Source: Akkermansiaceae bacterium (lineage in GTDB: Bacteria; Verrucomicrobiota; Verrucomicrobiia; Verrucomicrobiales; DEV007). From it: a stretch of 64,000 bases of DNA. Made by a program: the position numbers and the translations under genes. Position 1 is the first letter of the stretch, and every line of letters starts with the position of its first letter. The notes under the pieces are model-generated. The model ran no database searches, was not told where the DNA came from, and saw nothing but the letters and a program-made list of their open reading frames with translations. Below are positions 17,511 through 26,195 of this stretch, piece after piece. The stretch is taken from assembly GCA_024233085.1 (NCBI GenBank), contig JACKQC010000002.1, positions 1 to 64,000 of the forward strand, given 5' to 3'.

Positions 17511-19214
17511 TCACTCCGCGCGGATGTCGTCCACGTAAACCGCGTCGTCCATCCAAGTCGCATGAATGGAAATCCCGGAGAGCGTCGTCGGGGGATCGTC
17601 GAAAGTGACCGCGACCGGTTTCCACTCGGCCGCGGGCCGGAGATAGACGTCGCGGTCCACCATCCGCGCCCGGTCGCCGATCAGGCTGACGCGAAAACGA
17701 AGCCCCTCCGGAATCGTGCCGTCTTCCCGCGGTAGAATTTTCAGCGCCCCCGGCACGAACACCCGCATCGAAACGGTCACCGGCCGGCCTCCGGTCGGGA
17801 TTTCGTCGGTCGGCAATTCGAAGCGCGAGCCGTCCGGGCCGAGTATCATCGCCACCCGGTTGCGGGGGTCGGTCGGATCCGAGACCACCTCCGGCGCCAC
17901 GGGGCTGTCCGGCGTCTCGCCCTCGAAGTCCGCGTCGTAGATGTTGATTGGATTCCGCGGAGGTGGCGAGGAGGCGGCCGGCGGCGGCGCGGCCGGCGCG
18001 GGAGTCGCTTCGGCACCGATCCCGCGCTCGCGAAGGAAGGCCTCCACGGAATCGGGCTCGCCCGTCAGCGGATTCAGCCATCGGACCGAATTCCGATCTT
18101 CCGCGACGAGGAAAATGCCGACGCGCGGCGCGACGTTGGGATCGAATCCGGAATCGGGCGCGTGTTCCTCCCGCACCTCGACCGCCTGATGACGGGGCGG
18201 ATCGGCCGCCTCCGCCGAGAAAACCTGGAGCGAAACCCCGCGCGGCATCGAGTCCGCGAGCCGGCGAAACCACGGTAGCGCCATGAACCAATCCTCCACC
18301 GATTCGCCCGCCGCCGAAACCGGCGGAATCGTGCCGCTCCCCGCCCCCGCCGGCGCACCGACCCCCGAAGCCGTCACGTTATCCAGGTAAACCGATCCCG
18401 TGAATCCGATGGCCTCGATCCAGAGCGTGTAGGGTCCGGTGCCGGTGTCTTCGAAGCTCTGCTCGACCGTCTGCCATCGCGCCGAGGGCTGGAGCAGGCG
18501 GTCGGCCACCGCCGAGCTTTCGAAGCGGTCCGCGAACCGAGTCCTTACCCGAACGGCCCCCAACGCCGGATCGATCGCCGTGCCCTCGGGAATGGCGGCC
18601 TCGAATCGCACGGCGATCACGCCGCCCCCGGGCGCGGCCCTGACCGGAATGGCGATCGCCATTTCGTCGGGCCCGACCAGCCGCCAAGAGTAATTTCCCG
18701 CGTCGGGTCCCTCGAAGCGCCCGCCATCGCCCTCGGTTCCCATCGGAATGCCGCTCATGAAGTCGCCATCCTCGATGAGTCTCGTTCCCGCCGCGGCGAC
18801 CGGCGTCGATCCCGGAACGGGCGCAACCGGCGGCGCGGGTCCTGTCGACGGCGGACCCGCCGCGGGAACTGTGGCGTCGACCGTTCCCGCCGCCGACGCG
18901 GCGTTCGGGATCGGCAGTTTCAACACGCCCTTTTTCCAGAACCACCACCCGGCGGCGCCGACGGCCACGAGCAGCGAAAGGATCGCGATCCCGAGCACCG
19001 CGAACGCGCCGCCACCGCCTCGTTTCGCCCCAACGGAAGCGGGACTGGATGCCGCCGAGACCTGAGCAGCCGGCGCGGCGACGGGCGTCGGCGACGGAAC
19101 CGCCGCTTCCAACTTTTCGGCGGCCGCCGAAACGGGCGCGCCGCAGGCTTCGCAAAATCGCAGACCCTCCTTGAGAGGCGCCCCGCACTGTTCGCAGAAT
19201 CGTTGGGTGGTCAT
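17511..19214 (-). CDS. Zinc-ribbon membrane-anchored protein with large extracytoplasmic part
   Basis: A 567-residue protein. Residues 6-27 form a zinc ribbon (FCEQCGAPLKEGLRFCEACG, C-x2-C-x11-C-x2-C). A low-complexity Ala/Pro linker leads to one membrane helix (FAVLGIAILSLLVAVGAAGW, about 72-92). The remaining ~470 residues, outside the membrane, look like two carbohydrate-binding-like beta-sandwiches separated by a Pro-rich linker; the end YVDDIRAE repeats the pattern of YLDNVTASG in the first. It is the last gene of the minus-strand run to 24.5 kb and is related at its N-terminus to the neighbour at 19247-20020. No enzyme motif is seen; binding or sensing is inference. Confidence 0.65.
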   Translation of the reverse strand: MTTQRFCEQCGAPLKEGLRFCEACGAPVSAAAEKLEAAVPSPTPVAAPAAQVSAASSPASVGAKRGGGGAFAVLGIAILSLLVAVGAAGWWFWKKGVLKLPIPNAASAAGTVDATVPAAGPPSTGPAPPVAPVPGSTPVAAAGTRLIEDGDFMSGIPMGTEGDGGRFEGPDAGNYSWRLVGPDEMAIAIPVRAAPGGGVIAVRFEAAIPEGTAIDPALGAVRVRTRFADRFESSAVADRLLQPSARWQTVEQSFEDTGTGPYTLWIEAIGFTGSVYLDNVTASGVGAPAGAGSGTIPPVSAAGESVEDWFMALPWFRRLADSMPRGVSLQVFSAEAADPPRHQAVEVREEHAPDSGFDPNVAPRVGIFLVAEDRNSVRWLNPLTGEPDSVEAFLRERGIGAEATPAPAAPPPAASSPPPRNPINIYDADFEGETPDSPVAPEVVSDPTDPRNRVAMILGPDGSRFELPTDEIPTGGRPVTVSMRVFVPGALKILPREDGTIPEGLRFRVSLIGDRARMVDRDVYLRPAAEWKPVAVTFDDPPTTLSGISIHATWMDDAVYVDDIRAE

Positions 19215-19246
19215 GGCGAAATAGATGAAGTGTCCTCGAAAAGGTT

Positions 19247-20020
19247 TTACCGCGCGGCGGCCCGGTCGATGTAGATCGCGCCCTCGAACTCCCGCGCCTC
19301 GAAACGCAGCCGGTGGGGCGCGAAGCCCGGTTCGTGGCGAAAGGCGAGGTCGAGCGGCTGCCAGCGGTTCTCCGGCTTGAGCCGGACCTCGCGCGACTCC
19401 TCGGTCCCGTCGTTCGCGATCAGCGAGACGCGAATCGAAATCTCGCCGGACGTGACCTTTGTTCTCACCAAGGTCGGCGCCAGCACCTGGAAACCGGGCC
19501 TGAACGTTCCCGCGCCCTCCGTTTTTCCAACCGGCACGTCAAAGGTCGATTCCTTCGGCCCGACCAGACACCACACGGGCCGGTCCACGCCGAGGCCCGG
19601 CGACCGCATCACGTGGCCGTCGCCCTCGATCGCCACCTTTTTGCCGTCGATGGTGTTGTTGATGGAATCGATTCCCCGCGGCTCGACGGGAAAAACCGTC
19701 TCGGAATCGGGCGGGGCGGTTTCCGCTTTCGGCGGTCCCGGTTCGAATGACGCGGCAATCCAGAGGCCCAGCACGATGGCCAGCGCGGCCACGATGCCGA
19801 TCGCCACCAACACGCGGAGGCCGCGTCCGCCGCCTTTTGGCGGGGAAGACTTTGTCGGCGATTCGGGTTCGGATCCGGCTTCGGTCGCGATTCCGTCCGC
19901 CTCACCCGGCACCAAGACCGGATCGGGCACCGGCGCGCCGCAGGCCTCGCAGAATCGAAGACCGGGAGCCAGCGGCCCGCCGCAAGCCAGACAGGTCTTT
20001 GGAAAATCGTCTTTCGTCAT
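19247..20020 (-). CDS. Zinc-ribbon single-pass membrane protein, shorter paralogue
   Basis: A 257-residue protein with the same architecture as its downstream neighbour but shorter. It has a zinc ribbon (CLACGGPLAPGLRFCEACG, residues 10-28), a Ser/Glu/Pro linker, a membrane helix (VLVAIGIVAALAIVLGLWIA, about 71-90) and one beta-rich domain ending AIYIDRAAAR. Its ATG overlaps the stop of the upstream gene by ATGA (20017-20020), so translation is probably coupled. No known function. Confidence 0.65.
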   Translation of the reverse strand: MTKDDFPKTCLACGGPLAPGLRFCEACGAPVPDPVLVPGEADGIATEAGSEPESPTKSSPPKGGGRGLRVLVAIGIVAALAIVLGLWIAASFEPGPPKAETAPPDSETVFPVEPRGIDSINNTIDGKKVAIEGDGHVMRSPGLGVDRPVWCLVGPKESTFDVPVGKTEGAGTFRPGFQVLAPTLVRTKVTSGEISIRVSLIANDGTEESREVRLKPENRWQPLDLAFRHEPGFAPHRLRFEAREFEGAIYIDRAAAR

Positions 20021-21012
20021 TTCGTTTCCGGAGCGGATTGTTCGTTGATGTCGAAAACCCCGAGCCCGGCGCAGACGCCGAACAGGGCGAAAAGCCCCAG
20101 CGCGGCGAGTTGAATGCCCAGGACCAGTCCCGACCCCGGTTCGTGCAACGAGGGTGGCTTCGTTTTAAAAAGGAGAACGACCGATCCGGCGATCCCGATC
20201 GCCAACGCCGAACCGAGCCACCCGCGCACGGGCGGCTTCGAAACAATGCCCACGCAAGTCAGCGCCACCATCGGCAGAACGAAAACCGGCGAAAACGCGA
20301 GTGGAAACCCGGCCAGCAGGAAGGTCCCGAAGACGGTCGCGCCCAGCCACACCAAGACCTTGACCGCCACGGGAACGTCGGTGCGGCGCTCCCGGCGGCT
20401 CGCGGCTTTCGCGATGCCGGTCTCGATGCGGTTCAGCACCGCCTCGAAGCGGTCAGGCGGCACGAAAAGCTGCATCACGGTGTGCCAGTCGTCCCAGAGG
20501 CGAATCTCGCCCGTCTTCGGATTCGCCTTCGCCTCGCGCAGATCGGCGTATTCGAAAGCCTCGACCTGGCGAGACGCCGCCAGCAATCCCGCTCCCGCCG
20601 CGGTCGAGCCCCGCGCGCCACCCGCCAGCAGGCCGCCGATGATGGCCGCTTGATTCGCGGCCGCCGCGCGGCGGCTTCGCTGGATCTGCGTCACGCCCCG
20701 CCCGCCGACAATCACTTCGACCGGCACCTTTCCGCCGAAGAAAAACTGCCCGATCAGAAACGACAACACGGTAAACGCGAGCCAAATCCCTCCCACGATC
20801 TTCAGCAAAGTCGTCACGAAATCGTAGTTGCCGTCGTGAACCGCCAGGCCGACCAGCAGCAGTCCCACCGCCCCGCAGGAAATCGTCCAGACGACCACGA
20901 TGGAAATGGCGACCGTCTTGTTTTTCACCACCGGATAATCGCCCGTCCAGACGATGTCGTCCGCCGACGCGGAAGTTTCGGCTTCGTTTTCGGGAGCAGA
21001 TTCGGCGTTCAT
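20017..21012 (-). CDS. Multi-pass membrane protein, paralogue of the next gene upstream
   Basis: A 331-residue protein with an acidic N-terminus (residues 1-30), two helices (ISIVVVWTISCGAVGLLLVG and WLAFTVLSFLIGQFFFGG), then a cytoplasmic domain. That domain contains EVIVGGRGVTQIQRSRRAAA, YADLREAKANPKTGEIRLWD and DWHTVMQLFVPPDRFEAVLN. Three or four C-terminal helices follow, ending LGVFDINEQS. The central region resembles bacterial PH-like domains of small membrane proteins, but this is weak. It overlaps both neighbours by ATGA. Its close similarity to the product of 21009-21962 shows a tandem duplication. Confidence 0.6.
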   Translation of the reverse strand: MNAESAPENEAETSASADDIVWTGDYPVVKNKTVAISIVVVWTISCGAVGLLLVGLAVHDGNYDFVTTLLKIVGGIWLAFTVLSFLIGQFFFGGKVPVEVIVGGRGVTQIQRSRRAAAANQAAIIGGLLAGGARGSTAAGAGLLAASRQVEAFEYADLREAKANPKTGEIRLWDDWHTVMQLFVPPDRFEAVLNRIETGIAKAASRRERRTDVPVAVKVLVWLGATVFGTFLLAGFPLAFSPVFVLPMVALTCVGIVSKPPVRGWLGSALAIGIAGSVVLLFKTKPPSLHEPGSGLVLGIQLAALGLFALFGVCAGLGVFDINEQSAPETK

Positions 21013-21962
21013 TTCAGTGTCTTTTTCGGATTGAAAAATCCCAGCCCCGCCGCGAGTCCGAACGCGGCGAACAGACCGATCACCCCCAGCTGGACGCCCA
21101 ACGCCCACCCGATGTCCTCGCGCCCGGGCGAGGGCGGCTCGATCCGCCACAGGTGAAAAACGGCGCCCGCGATCCCGGTCGCCAGCAGCCAGCCCAGCCA
21201 GCGCCGCCACGCCGGCGGTCCCAGGATCGCGAGCAAGGTCAGCGCCACCATCGGCAGCACCCGGCGGGCATCGAAGCCGAGCGGAAACTCCACCAGCAGA
21301 AAGCCGCCAAACACCAACGCGCCCATGATCACCGGCAGCTTGATCAGCGGCGGCAGGTCCGCGCGCTTCACCGGCTCGGCCCTGGCCGCCACCAGCAGGC
21401 GCAGGCGCTCGACGATCTCTCCGAAACGCTCCGGCGGCGCGAACAATTGCATCACCGTCCGCCAATCGTTGCGCAGGCGGATTTCGCCCCTCTCGGGACG
21501 GACCTCGACCGCCTGGAGATCCGAAAACCGCGCCGATTCGCTCCGGGTGGCGGCGGCGATCAACCCCGCGCCCGCCGTGCCCGGAGACCCCGAGGCCGCG
21601 CCGACCAGCACCGCCGCCAGACCGCCCCGATCCGCCCGCCGGCTCACGACCGTCTGCGTCACCCTCTCGCCGTCCACCACCACGCGCGTCCGCATCCCGC
21701 CCCGGAAAAAGACCAGGCTAACCCCCATCAAAAGCAGCCAGACACCCCCGCCAATCGCCGCCGAAAAGGCGAGCACGCCTGGAATGCCCTCGTAGCGATG
21801 CCGCGACACCATCATCGCCGTGGTCACCAGAGCCAAAAACAGCGTCGCGATCCCCACCGCCGCCAGCATCCCGCCCATGACGAATTTGTTGCGAAAAATC
21901 GGCGTGTCCGCCTCCCAGACCAGCGGCTCCGTTTTGGTTGGGGGCGCCTCCGTTGGGGTCAT
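21009..21962 (-). CDS. Multi-pass membrane protein, tandem paralogue
   Basis: A 317-residue protein with the same layout as its downstream neighbour. It has two N-terminal helices (GGMLAAVGIATLFLALVTTA; AAIGGGVWLLLMGVSLVFF) and a soluble block with VVVDGERVTQTVVSRRADRG, FSDLQAVEVRPERGEIRLRN and DWRTVMQLFAPPERFGEIVE. A C-terminal helical bundle ends AAGLGFFNPKKTLK. The shared core DW-x-T-V-M-Q-L-F-x-P-P-x-R-F identifies the pair. Starts and stops overlap by ATGA on both sides. I do not recognise the family. Confidence 0.6.
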   Translation of the reverse strand: MTPTEAPPTKTEPLVWEADTPIFRNKFVMGGMLAAVGIATLFLALVTTAMMVSRHRYEGIPGVLAFSAAIGGGVWLLLMGVSLVFFRGGMRTRVVVDGERVTQTVVSRRADRGGLAAVLVGAASGSPGTAGAGLIAAATRSESARFSDLQAVEVRPERGEIRLRNDWRTVMQLFAPPERFGEIVERLRLLVAARAEPVKRADLPPLIKLPVIMGALVFGGFLLVEFPLGFDARRVLPMVALTLLAILGPPAWRRWLGWLLATGIAGAVFHLWRIEPPSPGREDIGWALGVQLGVIGLFAAFGLAAGLGFFNPKKTLK

Positions 21963-22978
21963 GGCTTGAGGATTTTCACTTTCAACGCATCCGACGTCAC
22001 CTCGACCTCCACCAGCGGCGTGCCGTTGACGACCGCCTCGCGAAACGCGGCCTCGCCGACTCCCACCGGAACGACGCGTTTCGCGTCCATCGCCTCCCGT
22101 GCCGCCAGCGTCGAGAACACCCCGTCCGGACCGTCCTCGTCGTCTCCCTTGCCGCGGTGATAGTTCGACCGGTCCTGTCGCAGGACGTCGGTCACCTTGT
22201 CGAGGCGTTCGCCCTGGGAGTTGAAATGATCGCCCGATCCGAGCTTCGCACGGTAAACGACGAGTCCGCCGCCGCCACTCCCCGTCGCGCCGGGTTCGCC
22301 GCTCACGCCCGGAGGCGGCATCTCGGGCAAGACTCCCAGCGGCCGCGTCCATCTTTTCACCCGGAATCCTCCGGCCACCGGCGTCACCGTCGCCGCGCCC
22401 GATCGCGGAGTGGCTTCCCCCTCGTACTCGAACGCCTCGACTTCGAGCGACCCGTCCGCGTTCGCTTTTTTGAACGAGGAAATCCACAGCCCCTGCCAGC
22501 GGTCGTTGTCGCGCGACCACGGAAAATTCCCCGACCCGCGCGGCGTTTCGAGCAGCATCCCTCCCGACTCCGCCGGCGCGAAGCGTCCGCCCTTCCATTT
22601 GAGAAGGCGATACCAGGTCGGCGACACGTCGCTCTGGGGCGCCGGCGTCACCAGCTCCACCGCGCCGTCCCCGTCGATGTCGGCCGCCAGTTCCGGAAGG
22701 CTGAAGCCGAAGTGCCAGTCGCCGAACACCATCGGGTTCTCGGTGTCGGTCACCTTCGGCCCCTCCCACAGCAGGCTTCCGTCATTCCCCAGCACCCGGA
22801 CCTGATAAAAGGTCCCGTCCTCCTCGGTCTCGGCGAACTTCGCCCAATCGATTCGTTCGGCCTTCCCGTCGCCGTCCAGATCCACCGACAACGCCGCCGG
22901 CTCCGATTCGCCCGCGAACAATGACGGCCCCAGCGCGAGACACCACCCCACCAGCATTTGCCTTCGAATCTTCATCAT
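21959..22978 (-). CDS. Secreted protein with FG-GAP/VCBS-like repeats
   Basis: A 339-residue protein starting at MMKIRRQMLVGWCLALG with a signal peptide cleaved near SLFAGES. The motif VDLDGDGKAERIDWAKF (residues ~30-45) and ADIDGDGAVELVTPAP are Asp/Gly calcium-binding loops of the FG-GAP/VCBS type. The middle is beta-rich. The C-terminal part VFSTLAAREAMDAKRVVPVG carries no recognised enzyme motif. The ATG at 22978 is preferred over one five codons upstream because it places basic residues just before the hydrophobic core. The stop overlaps the next ATG by ATGA, tying it to the membrane-protein genes. Confidence 0.6.
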   Translation of the reverse strand: MMKIRRQMLVGWCLALGPSLFAGESEPAALSVDLDGDGKAERIDWAKFAETEEDGTFYQVRVLGNDGSLLWEGPKVTDTENPMVFGDWHFGFSLPELAADIDGDGAVELVTPAPQSDVSPTWYRLLKWKGGRFAPAESGGMLLETPRGSGNFPWSRDNDRWQGLWISSFKKANADGSLEVEAFEYEGEATPRSGAATVTPVAGGFRVKRWTRPLGVLPEMPPPGVSGEPGATGSGGGGLVVYRAKLGSGDHFNSQGERLDKVTDVLRQDRSNYHRGKGDDEDGPDGVFSTLAAREAMDAKRVVPVGVGEAAFREAVVNGTPLVEVEVTSDALKVKILKP

Positions 22979-23065
22979 CAGTGGGTTCGACACCGTCCGC
23001 CAACGAATCCATCAGCGGATTTTGCCCGATTCGAAGCGAACATTGCCCGAACTTTCGCCGCCCCA

Positions 23066-23446
23066 TCACCAAGCCCCGGCGAGATGGTGCAGATAAAACA
23101 CCCACGGAAAGCAAATCAGCGCCTCCAGGCAACCGATCCCGGTGATCCAGTCGTGGATCGGGTTCAATCGCTCGGTCTCGTAGGCGAAATTCCAGCCGAA
23201 CAAGGCAAGGGCGATCCCCAGATAGCCGATGGAACAGACTTCCGCGGTCGCCCCGGAAATCTCGACCAGAATCGCGTGATTGAAGCCGGAGCGGCCGAGC
23301 CACCACGTGTTTCCGGTGACCAGGCCCCAAATCCCCAGCCCCGAAAAAAACAGAGGCGCCACGATTCCGAGTCCCCACATCCTCCACTCGTGGCCGGTGG
23401 GATGAATCGTGGCTTTGAAAAATTCGGGAACGCCGATCCGTTTCAT
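23066..23446 (-). CDS. Small membrane protein, three to four helices, unknown
   Basis: A 126-residue protein beginning MKRIGVPEFFKATIHPTGHE. It has hydrophobic segments WGLGIVAPLFFSGLGIWGLV, EVCSIGYLGIALALFGWNFA and a last one, GIGCLEALICFPWVFYLHHL. Several Trp and His residues (HPTGHEW, YLHHLAG) could bind a metal or haem, but nothing proves it. It lies between the AIM24-like and FG-GAP genes on the same strand, 62 and 87 bp away. Confidence 0.55.
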   Translation of the reverse strand: MKRIGVPEFFKATIHPTGHEWRMWGLGIVAPLFFSGLGIWGLVTGNTWWLGRSGFNHAILVEISGATAEVCSIGYLGIALALFGWNFAYETERLNPIHDWITGIGCLEALICFPWVFYLHHLAGAW

Positions 23447-23508
23447 GATCCCGAAGTTTCGCCCGGCGGGACCCGCCACGCCGTTGCAAAAGCACCGGAC
23501 GTTTGGAA

Positions 23509-24531
23509 TCAATCCCCGTCCAGCAAGCGCCCGATACCGCCGAGGACGCTGCCTTCGCCCGTCGCCTTGCCGCCCGCCGAGGGCGCGTGGGCCAAAATGC
23601 GGTCCGCCATCCGCGAGAAGGGCAGGCTTTGCAGCCATACCTTTCCATGGCCCTGCAACGTCGCCAGAAACAGCCCTTCCCCGCCGAAAAACATCGATTT
23701 CAGATTCCCCGCGCGCTCGATGTTGTATTCGATGCCGGGCGAAAAGGCGACGAGGCAACCCGTGTCCACCCGCAGCGTCTCGCCGTTCAACTGGCGCTCG
23801 ACGATGGTGCCGCCGGCGTGGATGAAAGCCATCCCGTCGCCCTTGAGCCGTTGCAGGATGAAGCCCTCGCCGCCGAAAAATCCCGCCCCAAGTTTTCGGT
23901 TCAGCGCGATCGACACCGACGTGCCCAGCGCGGCGCAGAGAAAGGCGTCCTTCTGACAGGTCAGCTCCCCACCGACCTGGGCGAGGTTCACGGGGATGAT
24001 CTTGCCCGGATACGGCGCCGCGAAGGCCACCCGCCGCTTCCCGCTCGCGCCCCGATGGGTGAAGTGGGTCATGAAAATCGATTCCCCCGTCAGCGCGCGT
24101 TTCCCGACCGCCAGCAGCTTGCCCATCAACCCCTGGTCGGGTTGCGATCCGTCGCCCATTTTGGCCTCGAACTGAATGTCCTGCTCCAGGTAGTTCATCG
24201 CGCCCGCCTCCGCGATCACCGTTTCGCCCGGATCCAGCTCGACCTCCACGATCTGCATGTCGTCCCCGAAAATCTCGTAGTCGATTTCGTGCGATTGCAC
24301 CGGTGCGCCGCCGCCGCCGGATGCCGACATCGGCGGCGGAGCGGACACGCCGCCGCCGGGGACCCCGAAATGCTGCGCCAACACCTGGCCGGCGAGCTGC
24401 CAGTTCGGCATGCCGCTGGTCCAAACCGGCGTGTTGGGACCGATCGCCCCCTGCTGGATCGCCGCCGGGAGCTGGGATTCGTCGATCTGAAACTGCTGCT
24501 TGTTCGCGTCCGCGTAGTGCCAGGTAGCCAT
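23509..24531 (-). CDS. GYF_2 domain plus AIM24/TIGR00266-family protein
   Basis: A 340-residue protein without a signal peptide. Residues 1-55 form a GYF_2-type domain ([20 protein letters not shown] then [20 protein letters not shown]). After a Gly/Pro linker, residues ~80-330 form an AIM24-like beta-barrel with repeated units such as [62 protein letters not shown] and [20 protein letters not shown]. The family's role in bacteria is poorly known; the eukaryotic relative AIM24 works in mitochondria. GYF_2 domains are common in PVC bacteria and probably bind proline-rich partners. It heads the minus-strand run to 17.5 kb. Confidence 0.85.
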   Translation of the reverse strand: MATWHYADANKQQFQIDESQLPAAIQQGAIGPNTPVWTSGMPNWQLAGQVLAQHFGVPGGGVSAPPPMSASGGGGAPVQSHEIDYEIFGDDMQIVEVELDPGETVIAEAGAMNYLEQDIQFEAKMGDGSQPDQGLMGKLLAVGKRALTGESIFMTHFTHRGASGKRRVAFAAPYPGKIIPVNLAQVGGELTCQKDAFLCAALGTSVSIALNRKLGAGFFGGEGFILQRLKGDGMAFIHAGGTIVERQLNGETLRVDTGCLVAFSPGIEYNIERAGNLKSMFFGGEGLFLATLQGHGKVWLQSLPFSRMADRILAHAPSAGGKATGEGSVLGGIGRLLDGD

Positions 24532-24607
24532 GATTCGCTTGAAAGGGTTCAGTCGCGCCCAAGCCTACCAGCCACCCGCCAATCCGCCAGAAACAATTCC
24601 CTTCAAT

Positions 24608-26161
24608 TCACCGCGCGAGCGCCTCGAGAGCGGCAACCGCCTCGGCGTGCTCCGCCCGGTCCGCCACATTGACCGTTTCGCCGGGGTCGGTCCGATGATC
24701 GTACAGCTCGCGCGCCACGACCTCGCCGCTCTTCCGGTCGCGCCACAGGACAAACCGAAAACGCTCGTCGCGGACGGCGTAACCCATCAGCGTCTCCTTC
24801 CTCCGGGGAAACTGGCTGCGCGCGAAGGTCTTCACCGCCGCCTTCGGGTCGTCCAGGATCGGCGCCAGACTGTCGCCCTCCAGATGTTCCGGCTTCGGCA
24901 GCCCCGCGAGGTCGCACAGGGTCGGGTAAAGGTCGACCAGTTCGGCGAAAGATGACGTGTGCCCGGCCGCGTCCGCCCGGCCCGGCGCGGCGATCATCAG
25001 CGGCACGCGGGTCGCGACCTCGTAGTTCGTCATTTTTGTCCAGGCCGACTGCTCGCCAAGGTGCCAGCCGTGGTCCGCCCAGAGGACGACGATCGTGCTT
25101 TCCCACAGCCCGAGACGGTCCAGCTCCCCGAGCAGGCGCCCGGCCTGCGCGTCCGCGTAGCTGACGCAGGCGAGGTAGGCGCGCCGGATGCGCAACTGCA
25201 GCGCGTCCTCAATCTCGCCCGAACAGGGCACGCCCCGGTAACTGCGAAGCTCGAAGCCGTTCCACGCCGCGCCCTCGGCGGCCGACCGCGGCGGGTCGGG
25301 CATTTTCAGACCCACCCGCTTCGCGAAGCCGGCGTAGGTGTCGGAACTGAACCACGCGAAAATCGGCGCGTCCGCCGGCGGATCGCGGTTTTCCGGAAGC
25401 CACGACGAGTCGGGCCGGTAGCGATCGTAGTAAGCCTTCGGCGCCACCAGCGGCAGGTGCGGCCGATGATAGCCCACCGCGAGAAGGAACGGCTTATCTC
25501 CGCTCGCCAGCTCGCCGAGCGTTCCGACGGCGCGGGTCGTCATGCGCCCGTCGAAAAGCGCCTCGTCCGGCACCTCGGGCGCCTGCGTCGCCGGGCAGTC
25601 GTCGCGCGGGCCGATGAGGGTGGGAATTTTCGCCCGCTCCGCGAAGGGCACGCCCGCGAGGGCCGCCTCGTCCGCGATCTCCAGCATCTCGTTTTCCCGG
25701 CCCGTGAAGGGCGGCGCCGACCAGTCCCCGGCCAATTCCCAACCGGAATGCTCGATCTTTCCGAACGACTGCGCGTGGTAGCCATGCTCGCGAAACCAGC
25801 GCGGCAGGTTCGGCGCGGCGGCGTGGCTTTCGCGAAAGCGCCTCATGTCCCGCTCGCTGTGGGTGAAAACGCCCACCGACTCCGGCCGCAGTCCGCCGAG
25901 AACCGAGAGGCGCGAGGGACCGCATTTCGCGAACTGGCAGTACGCCCGGTCGAAGACCACGCTCCGCGCCGCGAGACGGTCCAGGTTCGGCGTCAGCGCG
26001 ACGGGATCGCCGTAACAGCCGAGCATCGGCCGCAGGTCGTCGACCGCGATCATGAGGACATTCGGCCGCGATTCGACAGGGTTGACTCCCTGACCTAACC
26101 CTGTCAGGTCGGGCGCCAACAGGGCCGCCAGCGCCGCCGCGGCGCCGCGCAATGCCGCCAT
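24608..26161 (-). CDS. Secreted sulfatase (iduronate-2-sulfatase type)
   Basis: A 517-residue sulfatase that hydrolyses sulfate esters, probably on polysaccharides outside the cytoplasm. The N-terminal metal pair lies in NVLMIAVDDLRPMLGCYGD. The formylglycine site is CGPSR (in AKCGPSRLSVLGGLRPESVG), fitting C-x-P-x-R. Further family segments are GYHAQSFGKIEHSG, LAVGYHRPHLPLVAP and WADHGWHLGEQSAWTKMTNY. The ATG at 26161 starts a short hydrophobic signal (MAALRGAAAALAALLAP); a start at 26197 would overlap the divergent gene. Residues 17-30 are encoded by an R1 repeat, so the end of the signal peptide is repeat-derived. Activity needs a maturase not found in the window. Confidence 0.92.
   Translation of the reverse strand: MAALRGAAAALAALLAPDLTGLGQGVNPVESRPNVLMIAVDDLRPMLGCYGDPVALTPNLDRLAARSVVFDRAYCQFAKCGPSRLSVLGGLRPESVGVFTHSERDMRRFRESHAAAPNLPRWFREHGYHAQSFGKIEHSGWELAGDWSAPPFTGRENEMLEIADEAALAGVPFAERAKIPTLIGPRDDCPATQAPEVPDEALFDGRMTTRAVGTLGELASGDKPFLLAVGYHRPHLPLVAPKAYYDRYRPDSSWLPENRDPPADAPIFAWFSSDTYAGFAKRVGLKMPDPPRSAAEGAAWNGFELRSYRGVPCSGEIEDALQLRIRRAYLACVSYADAQAGRLLGELDRLGLWESTIVVLWADHGWHLGEQSAWTKMTNYEVATRVPLMIAAPGRADAAGHTSSFAELVDLYPTLCDLAGLPKPEHLEGDSLAPILDDPKAAVKTFARSQFPRRKETLMGYAVRDERFRFVLWRDRKSGEVVARELYDHRTDPGETVNVADRAEHAEAVAALEALAR
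26073..26112. repeat. R1 repeat copy C, in frame inside the sulfatase gene
   Basis: The sequence TTCGACAGGGTTGACTCCCT and CCTAACCCTGTCAGGTCGG matches the R1 pattern with some drift. In the sulfatase frame (minus strand) it encodes TGLGQGVNPVES, between the hydrophobic signal core and the catalytic strand RPNVLMI. It is 14 codons with no stop. Confidence 0.7.
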
Positions 26162-26195
26162 TGGCGGGAAAAACGGGGTTTGTAGGATGCTCCGC

